From Cladorhizidae sp. MBARI D1340-BT2 (taxonomy: Eukaryota > Porifera > Demospongiae > Poecilosclerida > Cladorhizidae), in assembly GCA_028752905.1 (NCBI GenBank), contig JAQNBH010000270.1, positions 62,001-126,000 on the forward strand: 64,000 nucleotides of DNA, given 5' to 3'. The notes beneath the pieces are model-generated. The model had not been told where the DNA came from. It did not search any database and saw only the letters and a list, made by a program, of their open reading frames with translations. Of the stretch, positions 50,818 through 61,900 are shown piece after piece. Every line of letters begins with the position of its first letter. Within the stretch, counting starts at the first letter, position 1. The position numbers and the translations under genes are program-made.

Positions 50818-53800
50818 ATGTTTGATATCAACAGAGAGCACAGGGAGAGACCTATCTTAATAGCTATATATCAAGTTTATACAGTGAAGTGTGGAGAATC
50901 TATGAAGCTAACCTGTTTAGCATCAAGATAGAGAACACATAGAGAAACCTATCTTGTGATTCTATGTATGCAGAATATACGGATGTTTGGTATCAAGAGA
51001 GAGAACAGAGAGAGGCCTACCTTTAGAGCTATATATCAAGTCTATTCAGTGAAGTGTGGAGAATCTATGAAGCTAACATGTTTAGCTCAAGATAGAGAAC
51101 ACTGAGAGATACCTATCTTGCAAGTCCATTACAGTGAAGTGTGCAGAATATATGGATGTTTGGTATCAAGAGAGAGCACTTAGAGAGTCCTATCTTAATA
51201 GCTATACGTCAAGTCTATTCAGTGAAGTGTGGATAATCTACGAAGCTAACATGTTTAGCATCAAGTAAGAGTACAATTCATAACTGCCCTAATTAACAAG
51301 ACCAAAGTCCCAGATTTTGTCAACTGATAGAGAAGGCCCTTATCTGCAACATGTCAACAGATTATCAATAAATGTGGTGGTTTTTCACTGGCAGGCCACC
51401 GCTTTGGCAACTGGAAAACGCCAGGAAAGATCGCAAACCTTACCACTTCAAATCACCATAACTTGCTAATACTTAGAGTACTCAAAATTTTGGCACGTAT
51501 AAAAGACAGATAATTAGAAGGGCTATCCGGTGATATAAAAATTATCTTTTTTGGGTAAAGTGTAGCAAAGTTATGAGCTTTACGGCAAAATAACAAGATT
51601 TTTGGGGGGAAAATGAGAAACATATAGACCAAATTAGGGCAAATATCAAGATAGAGAACACATAATGAAACCTATCATTCGAATCATATCAAGTCCATTA
51701 CAGTAAAGTGTGCAGAATATTATGGATGTTTGATATCAACAGAGAGCACAGGGAGAGACCTATCTTAATAGCTATATATCAAGTTTATACAGTGAAGTGT
51801 GGAGAATCTATGAAGCTAACCTGTTTAGCATCAAGATAGAGAACACATAGAGAAACCTATCTTGTGATTCTATGTATGCAGAATATACGGATGTTTGGTA
51901 TCAAGAGAGAGAACAGAGAGAGGCCTACCTTTAGAGCTATATATCAAGTCTATTCAGTGAAGTGTGGAGAATCTATGAAGCTAACATGTTTAGCTCAAGA
52001 TAGAGAACACTGAGAGATACCTATCTTGCAAGTCCATTACAGTGAAGTGTGCAGAATATATGGATGTTTGGTATCAAGAGAGAGCACTTAGAGAGTCCTA
52101 TCTTAATAGCTATACATCAAGTCTATTCAGTGAAGTGTGGATAATCTACGAAGCTAACATGTTTAGCATCAAGTAAGAGTACAATTCATAACTGCCCTAA
52201 TTAACAAGACCAAAGTCCCAGATTTTGTCAACTGATAGAGAAGGCCCTTATCTGCAACATGTCAACAGATTATCAATAAATGTGGTGGTTTTTCACTGGC
52301 AGGCCACCGCTTTGGCAACTGGAAAACGCCAGGAAAGATCGCAAACCTTACCACTTCAAATCACCATAACTTGCTAATACTTAGAGTACTCAAAATTTTG
52401 GCACGTACAAAAGACAGATAATTAGAAGGGCTATCCGGTGATATAAAAATTATCTTTTTTGGGTAAAGTGTAGAAAAGTTATGAGCTTTACGGCAAAATA
52501 ACAAGATTTTTGGGGGGAAAATGAGAAACATATAGACCAAATTAGGGCAAATATCAAGATAGAGAACACATAATGAAACCTATCATTCGAATCATATCAA
52601 GTCCATTACAGTGAAGTGTGCAGAATATTATGGATGTTTGATATCAACAGAGAGCACAGGGAGAGACCTATCTTAATAGCTATATATCAAGTTTATACAG
52701 TGAAGTGTGGAGAATCTATGAAGCTAACCTGTTTAGCATCAAGATAGAGAACACATAGAGAAACCTATCTTGTGATTCTATGTATGCAGAATATACGGAT
52801 GTTTGGTATCAAGAGAGAGAACAGAGAGAGGCCTACCTTTAGAGCTATATATCAAGTCTATTCAGTGAAGTGTGGAGAATCTATGAAGCTAACATGTTTA
52901 GCTCAAGATAGAGAACACTGAGAGATACCTATCTTGCAAGTCCATTACAGTGAAGTGTGCAGAATATATGGATGTTTGGTATCAAGAGAGAGCACTTAGA
53001 GAGTCCTATCTTAATAGCTATACATCAAGTCTATTCAGTGAAGTGTGGATAATCTACGAAGCTAACATGTTTAGCATCAAGTAAGAGTACAATTCATAAC
53101 TGCCCTAATTAACAAGACCAAAGTCCCAGATTTTGTCAACTGATAGAGAAGGCCCTTATCTGCAACATGTCAACAGATTATCAATAAATGTGGTGGTTTT
53201 TCACTGGCAGGCCACCGCTTTGGCAACTGGAAAACGCCAGGAAAGATCGCAAACCTTACCACTTCAAATCACCATAACTTGCTAATACTTAGAGTACTCA
53301 AAATTTTGGCACGTACAAAAGACAGATAATTAGAAGGGCTATCCGGTGATATGAAAATTATCTTTTTGGGGTAAAGGGTAGAAAAGTTATGTGCTTTACG
53401 GAAAAATAACAAGATTTTTGGGGGGGAAATGAGAAACATATTATAGACCAAATTAGGGCAAATATCAAGATAGAGAACACATAATGAAACCTATCATTCG
53501 AATCATATCAAGTCCATTACAGTGAAGTGTGCAGAATATTATGGATGTTTGATATCAACAGAGAGCACAGGGAGAGACCTATCTTAATAGCTATATATCA
53601 AGTTTATACAGTGAAGTGTGGAGAATCTATGAAGCTAACCTGTTTAGCATCAAGATAGAGAACACATAGAGAAACCTATCTTGTGATTCTATGTATGCAG
53701 AATATACGGATGTTTGGTATCAAGAGAGAGAACAGAGAGAGGCCTACCTTTAGAGCTATATATCAAGTCTATTCAGTGAAGTGTGGAGAATCTATGAAGC

Positions 53801-54452
53801 TAACATGTTTAGCTCAAGATAGAGAACACTGAGAGATACCTATCTTGCAAGTCCATTACAGTGAAGTGTGCAGAATATATGGATGTTTGGTATCAAGAGA
53901 GAGCACTTAGAGAGTCCTATCTTAATAGCTATACATCAAGTCTATTCAGTGAAGTGTGGATAATCTACGAAGCTAACATGTTTAGCATCAAGTAAGAGTA
54001 CAATTCATAACTGCCCTAATTAACAAGACCAAAGTCCCAGATTTTGTCAACTGATAGAGAAGGCCCTTATCTGCAACATGTCAACAGATTATCAATAAAT
54101 GTGGTGGTTTTTCACTGGCAGGCCACCGCTTTGGCAACTGGAAAACGCCAGGAAAGATCGCAAACCTTACCACTTCAAATCACCATAACTTGCTAATACT
54201 TAGAGTACTCAAAATTTTGGCACGTACAAAAGACAGATAATTAGAAGGGCTATACGGTGATATAAAAAATTTCTTTTTTGGGTAAAGTGTAGAAAAGTTA
54301 TGAGCTTTACGGCAAAATAACAAGATTTTTGGGGGGAAAATGAGAAACATATAGACCAAATTAGGGCAAATATCAAGATAGAGAACACATAATGAAACCT
54401 ATCATTCGAATCATATCAAGTCCATTACAGTGAAGTGTGCAGAATATTATGG
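50818..54452 (+). repeat. Tetramer of 3635 bp, second copy (copies 57-60)
   Basis: Monomers start at 50818, 51726, 52634 and 53545 (908, 908, 911, 908 bp). Copy 57 repeats ACGTATAAAAG (51496), TAGCAAAG and ACAGTAAAGTG of copy 53 at exactly 3635 bp. Copies 59 and 60 match 55 and 56 in box type and G-run. Copy 58 does not match copy 54: it has the common AAAAATTATC box, and the copy-54 box reappears only in copy 61. Private changes are TATACGTCAAG in copy 57 and CTATACGGTG in copy 60. Confidence 0.82.
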
Positions 54453-57400
54453 ATGTTTGATATCAACAGAGAGCACAGGGAGAGACCTATCTTAATAGCT
54501 ATATATCAAGTTTATACAGTGAAGTGTGGAGAATCTATGAAGCTAACCTGTTTAGCATCAAGATAGAGAACACATAGAGAAACCTATCTTGTGATTCTAT
54601 GTATGCAGAATATACGGATGTTTGGTATCAAGAGAGAGAACAGAGAGAGGCCTACCTTTAGAGCTATATATCAAGTCTATTCAGTGAAGTGTGGAGAATC
54701 TATGAAGCTAACATGTTTAGCTCAAGATAGAGAACACTGAGAGATACCTATCTTGCAAGTCCATTACAGTGAAGTGTGCAGAATATATGGATGTTTGGTA
54801 TCAAGAGAGAGCACTTAGAGAGTCCTATCTTAATAGCTATACATCAAGTCTATTCAGTGAAGTGTGGATAATCTACGAAGCTAACATGTTTAGCATCAAG
54901 TAAGAGTACAATTCATAACTGCCCTAATTAACAAGACCAAAGTCCCAGATTTTGTCAACTGATAGAGAAGGCCCTTATCTGCAACATGTCAACAGATTAT
55001 CAATAAATGTGGTGGTTTTTCACTGGCAGGCCACCGCTTTGGCAACTGGAAAACGCCAGGAAAGATCGCAAACCTTACCACTTCAAATCACCATAACTTG
55101 CTAATACTTAGAGTACTCAAAATTTTGGCACGTACAAAAGACAGATAATTAGAAGGGCTATCCGGTGATATAAAAATATTCTTTTATGGGTAAAGTGTAG
55201 AAAAGTTATGAGCTTTACGGCAAAATAACAAGATTTTTTGGGGAAAAATGAGAAACATATAGACCAAATTAGGGCAAATATAAAGATAGAGAACACATAA
55301 TGAAACCTATCATTCGAATCATATCAAGTCCATTACAGTGAAGTGTGCAGAATATTATGGATGTTTGATATCAACAGAGAGCACAGGGAGAGACCTATCT
55401 TAATAGCTATATATCAAGTTTATACAGTGAAGTGTGGAGAATCTATGAAGCTAACCTGTTTAGCATCAAGATAGAGAACACATAGAGAAACCTATCTTGT
55501 GATTCTATGTATGCAGAATATACGGATGTTTGGTATCAAGAGAGAGAACAGAGAGAGGCCTACCTTTAGAGCTATATATCAAGTCTATTCAGTGAAGTGT
55601 GGAGAATCTATGAAGCTAACATGTTTAGCTCAAGATAGAGAACACTGAGAGATACCTATCTTGCAAGTCCATTACAGTGAAGTGTGCAGAATATATGGAT
55701 GTTTGGTATCAAGAGAGAGCACTTAGAGAGTCCTATCTTAATAGCTATACATCAAGTCTATTCAGTGAAGTGTGGATAATCTACGAAGCTAACATGTTTA
55801 GCATCAAGTAAGAGTACAATTCATAACTGCCCTAATTAACAAGACCAAAGTCCCAGATTTTGTCAACTGATAGAGAAGGCCCTTATCTGCAACATGTCAA
55901 CAGATTATCAATAAATGTAGTGGTTTTTCACTGGCAGGCCACCGCTTTGGCAACTGGAAAACGCCAGGAAAGATCGCAAACCTTACCACTTCAAATCACC
56001 ATAACTTGCTAATACTTAGAGTACTCAAAATTTTGGCGCGTACAAAAGACAGATAATTAGAAGGGCTATCCGGTGATATAAAAATTATCTTTTTTGGGTA
56101 AAGTGTAGAAAAGTTATGAGCTTTACGGCAAAATAACAAGATTTTTGGGGGGAAAATGAGAAACATATAGACCAAATTAGGGCAAATATCAAGATAGAGA
56201 ACACATAATGAAACCTATCATTCGAATCATATCAAGTCCATTACAGTGAAGTATGCAGAATATTATGGATGTTTGATATCAACAGAGAGCACAGGGAGAG
56301 ACCTATCTTAATAGCTATATATCAAGTTTATACAGTGAAGTGTGGAGAATCTATGAAGCTAACCTGTTTAGCATCAAGATAGAGAACACAGAGAAACCTA
56401 TCTTGTGATTCTATGTATGCAGAATATACGGATGTTTGGTATCAAGAGAGAGAACAGAGAGAGGCCTACCTTTAGAGCTATATATCAAGTCTATTCAGTG
56501 AAGTGTGGAGAATCTATGAAGCTAACATGTTTAGCTCAAGATAGAGAACACTGAGAGATACCTATCTTGCAAGTCCATTACAGTGAAGTGTGCAGAATAT
56601 ATGGATGTTTGGTATCAAGAGAGAGCACTTAGAGAGTCCTATCTTAATAGCTATACATCAAGTCTATTCAGTGAAGTGTGGATAATCTACGAAGCTAACA
56701 TGTTTAGCATCAAGTAAGAGTACAATTCATAACTGCCCTAATTAACAAGACCAAAGTCCCAGATTTTGTCAACTGATAGAGAAGGCCCTTATCTGCAACA
56801 TGTCAACAGATTATCAATAAATGTGGTGGTTTTTCACTGGCAGGCCACCGCTTTGGCAACTGGAAAACGCCAGGAAAGATCGCAAACCTTACCACTTCAA
56901 ATCACCATAACTTGCTAATACTTAGAGTACTCAAAATTTTGGCACGTACAAAAGACAGATAATTAGAAGGGCTATTCGGTGATATGAAAATTATCTTTTT
57001 GGGGTAAAGGGTAGAAAAGTTATGTGCTTTACGGAAAAATAACAAGATTTTTGGGGGGAAAATGAGAAACATATTATAGACCAAATTAGGGCAAATATCA
57101 AGATAGAGAACACATAATGAAACCTATCATTCGAATCATATCAAGTCCATTACAGTGAAGTGTGCAGAATATTATGGATGTTTGATATCAACAGAGAGCA
57201 CAGGGAGAGACCTATCTTAATAGCTATATATCAAGTTTATACAGTGAAGTGTGGAGAATCTATGAAGCTAACCTGTTTAGCATCAAGATAGAGAACACAT
57301 AGAGAAACCTATCTTGTGATTCTATGTATGCAGAATATACGGATGTTTGGTATCAAGAGAGAGAACAGAGAGAGGCCTACCTTTAGAGCTATATATCAAG

Positions 57401-58984
57401 TCTATTCAGTGAAGTGTGGAGAATCTATGAAGCTAACATGTTTAGCTCAAGATAGAGAACACTGAGAGATACCTATCTTGCAAGTCCATTACAGTGAAGT
57501 GTGCAGAATATATGGATGTTTGGTATCAAGAGAGAGCACTTAGAGAGTCCTATCTTAATAGCTATACATCAAGTCTATTCAGTGAAGTGTGGATAATCTA
57601 CGAAGCTAACATGTTTAGCATCAAGTAAGAGTACAATTCATAACTGCCCTAATTAACAAGACCAAAGTCCCAGATTTTGTCAACTGATAGAGAAGGCCCT
57701 TATCTGCAACATGTCAACAGATTATCAATAAATGTGGTGGTTTTTCACTGGCAGGCCACCGCTTTGGCAACTGGAAAACGCCAGGAAAGATCGCAAACCT
57801 TACCACTTCAAATCACCATAACTTGCTAATACTTAGAGTAATCAAAATTTTGGCACGTACAAAAGACAGATAATTAGAAGGGCTATCCGGTGATATAAAA
57901 AGTATCTTTTTTGGGTAAAGTGTAGAAAAGTTATGAGCTTTACGGCAAAATAACAAGATTTTTGGGGGGAAAATGAGAAACATATAGACCAAATTAGGGC
58001 AAATATCAAGATAGAGAACACATAATGAAACCTATCATTCGAATCATATCAAATCCATTACAGTGAAGTGTGCAGAATATTATGGATGTTTGATATCAAC
58101 AGAGAGCACAGGGAGAGACCTATCTTAATAGCTATATATCAAGTTTATACAGTGAAGTGTGGAGAATCTATGAAGCTAACCTGTTTAGCATCAAGATAGA
58201 GAACACATAGAGAAACCTATCTTGTGATTCTATGTATGCAGAATATACGGATGTTTGGTATCAAGAGAGAGAACAGAGAGAGGCCTACCTTTAGAGCTAT
58301 ATATCAAGTCTATTCAGTGAAGTGTGGAGAATCTATGAAGCTAACATGTTTAGCTCAAGATAGAGAACACTGAGAGATACCTATCTTGCAAGTCCATTAC
58401 AGTGAAGTGTGCAGAATATATGGATGTTTGGTATCAACATTAGAGAGTCCTATCTTAATAGCTATACATCAAGTCTATTCAGTGAAGTGTGGATAATCTA
58501 CGAAGCTAACATGTTTAGCATCAAGTAAGAGTACAATTCATAACTGCCCTAATTAACAAGACCAAAGTCCCAGATTTTGTCAACTGATAGAGAAGGCCCT
58601 TATCTGCAACATGTCAACAGATTATCAATAAATGTGGTGGTTTTTCACTGGCAGGCCACCGATTTGGCAACTGGAAAACGCCAGGAAAGATCGCAAACCT
58701 TACCACTTCAAATCACCATAACTTGCTAATACTTAGAGTACTCAAAATTTTGGCACGTACAAAAGACAGATAATTAGAAGGGCTATCCGGTGATATAAAA
58801 AATTTCTTTTTTGGGTAAAGTGTAGAAAAGTTATGAGCTTTACGGCAAAATAACAAGATTTTTGGGGGAAAATGAGAAACATATAGACCAAATTAGGGCA
58901 AATATCAAGATAGAGAACACATAATGAAACCTATCATTCGAATCATATCAAGTCCATTACAGTGAAGTGTGCAGAATATTATGG
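54453..58984 (+). repeat. Copies 61-65, mixed lineages
   Basis: Monomers start at 54453, 55361, 56269, 57178 and 58086 (908, 908, 909, 908, 899 bp). Copy 61 repeats the AAAAATATTCTTTTATGGG box and AAATATAAAG of copy 54. Copy 62 has AAATGTAGTGG and TTGGCGCGTAC. Copy 63 has a type-A box, AACACAGAGAAACC and GCTATTCGGTG. Copy 64 has AGAGTAATCAAA, AAAAAGTATC and TCAAATCC. Copy 65 has CAACATTAG, ACCGATTTGG and a G5 run. No repeat period longer than one monomer is evident here. Confidence 0.82.
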
Positions 58985-61900
58985 ATGTTTGATATCAACA
59001 GAGAGCACAGGGAGAGACCTATCTTAATAGCTATATATCAAGTTTATACAGTGAAGTGTGGAGAATCTATGAAGCTAACCTGTTTAGCATCAAGATAGAG
59101 AACACATAGAGAAACCTATCTTGTGATTCTATGTATGCAGAATATACGGATGTTTGGTATCAAGAGAGAGAACAGAGAGAGGCCTACCTTTAGAGCTATA
59201 TATCAAGTCTATTCAGTGAAGTGTGGAGAATCTATGAAGCTAACATGTTTAGCTCAAGATAGAGAACACTGAGAGATACCTATCTTGCAAGTCCATTACA
59301 GTGAAGTGTGCAGAATATATGGATGTTTGGTATCAAGAGAGAGCACTTAGAGAGTCCTATCTTAATAGCTATACATCAAGTCTATTCAGTGAAGTGTGGA
59401 TAATCTACGAAGCTAACATGTTTAGCATCAAGTAAGAGTACAATTCATAACTGCCCTAATTAACAAGACCAAAGTCCCAGATTTTGTCAACTGATAGAGA
59501 AGGCCCTTATCTGCAACATGTCAACAGATTATCAATAAATGTGGTGGTTTTTCACTGGCAGGCCACCGCTTTGGCAACTGGAAAACGCCAGGAAAGATCG
59601 CAAACCTTACCACTTCAAATCACCATAACTTGCTAATACTTAGAGTACTCAAAATTTTGGCACGTACATAAGACAGATAATTAGAAGGGCTATCCGGTGA
59701 TATAAAAATTATCTTTTTTGGGTAAAGTGTAGCAAAGTTATGAGCTTTACGGCAAAATAACAAGATTTTGGGGGGAAAATGAGAAACATATAGACCAAAT
59801 TAGGGCAAATATCAAGATAGAGAACACATAATGAAACCTATCATTCGAATCATATCAAGTCCATTACAGTGAAGTGTGCAGAATATTATGGATGTTTGAT
59901 ATCAACAGAGAGCACAGGGAGAGACCTATCTTAATAGCTATATATCAAGTTTATACAGTGAAGTGTGGAGAATCTATGAAGCTAACCTGTTTAGCATCAA
60001 GATAGAGAACACATAGAGAAACCTATCTTGTCATTCTATGTATGCAGAATATACGGATGTTTGGTATCAAGAGAGAGAACAGAGAGAGGCCTACCTTTAG
60101 AGCTATATATCAAGTCTATTCAGTGAAGTGTGGAGAATCTATGAAGCTAACATGTTTAGCTCAAGATAGAGAACACTGAGATATACCTATCTTGCAAGTC
60201 CATTACAGTGAAGTGTGCAGAATATATGGATGTTTGGTATCAAGAGAGAGCACTTAGAGAGTCCTATCTTAATAGCTATACATCAAGTCTATTCAGTGAA
60301 GTGTGGATAATCTACGAAGCTAACATGTTTAGCATCAAGTAAGAGTACAATTCATAACTGCCCTAATTAACAAGACCAAAGTCCCAGATTTTGTCAACTG
60401 ATAGAGAAGGCCCTTATCTGCAACATGTCAACAGATTATCAATAAATGTAGTGGTTTTTCACTGGCAGGCCACCGCTTTGGCAACTGGAAAACGCCAGGA
60501 AAGATCGCAAACCTTACCATTTCAAATCACCATAACTTGCTAATACTTAGAGTACTCAAAATTTTGGCACGTACATAAGACAGATAATTAGAAGGGCTAT
60601 CCGGTGATATAAAAATTATCTTTTTTGGGTAAAGTGTAGCAAAGTTATGAGCTTTACGGCAAAATAACAAGATTTTGGGGGGAAAATGTGAAACATATAG
60701 ACCAAATTAGGGCAAATATCAAGATAGAGAACACATAATGAAACCTATCATTCGAATCATATCAAGTCCATTACAGTGAAGTGTGCAGAATATTATGGAT
60801 GTTTGATATCAACAGAGAGCACAGGGAGAGACCTATCTTAATAGCTATATATCAAGTTTATACAGTGAAGTGTGGAGAATCTATGAAGCTAACCTGTTTA
60901 GCATCAAGATAGAGAACACATAGAGAAACCTATCTTGTCATTCTATGTATGCAGAATATACGGATGTTTGGTATCAAGAGAGAGAACAGAGAGAGGCCTA
61001 CCTTTAGAGCTATATATCAAGTCTATTCAGTGAAGTGTGGAGAATCTATGAAGCTAACATGTTTAGCTCAAGATAGAGAACACTGAGAGATACCTATCTT
61101 GCAAGTCCATTACAGTGAAGTGTGCAGAATATATGGATGTTTGGTATCAAGAGAGAGCACTTAGAGAGTCCTATCTTAATAGCTATACATCAAGTCTATT
61201 CAGTGAAGTGTGGATAATCTACGAAGCTAACATGTTTAGCATCAAGTAAGAGTACAATTCATAACTGCCCTAATTAACAAGACCAAAGTCCCAGATTTTG
61301 TCAACTGATAGAGAAGGCCCTTATCTGCAACATGTCAACAGATTATCAATAAATGTAGTGGTTTTTCACTGGCAGGCCACCGCTTTGGCAACTGGAAAAC
61401 GCCAGGAAAGATCGCAAACCTTACCATTTCAAATCACCATAACTTGCTAATACTTAGAGTACTCAAAATTTTGGCACGTACATAAGACAGATAATTAGAA
61501 GGGCTATCCGGTGATATAAAAATTATCTTTTTTGGGTAAAGTGTAGCAAAGTTATGAGCTTTACGGCAAAATAACAAGATTTTTGGGGGAAAAATGAGAA
61601 ACATATAGACCAAATTAGGGCAAATATCAAGATAGAGAACACATAATGAAACCTATCATTCGAATCATATCAAGTCCATTACAGTGAAGTGTGCAGAATA
61701 TTATGGATGTTTGATATCAACAGAGAGCACAGGGAGAGACCTATCTTAATAGCTATAATTATATCAAGTTTATACAGTGAAGTGTGGAGAATCTATGAAG
61801 CTAACCTGTTTAGCATCAAGATAGAGAACACATAGAGAAACCTATCTTGTGATTCTATGTATGCAGAATATACGGATGTTTGGTATCAAGAGAGAGAACA

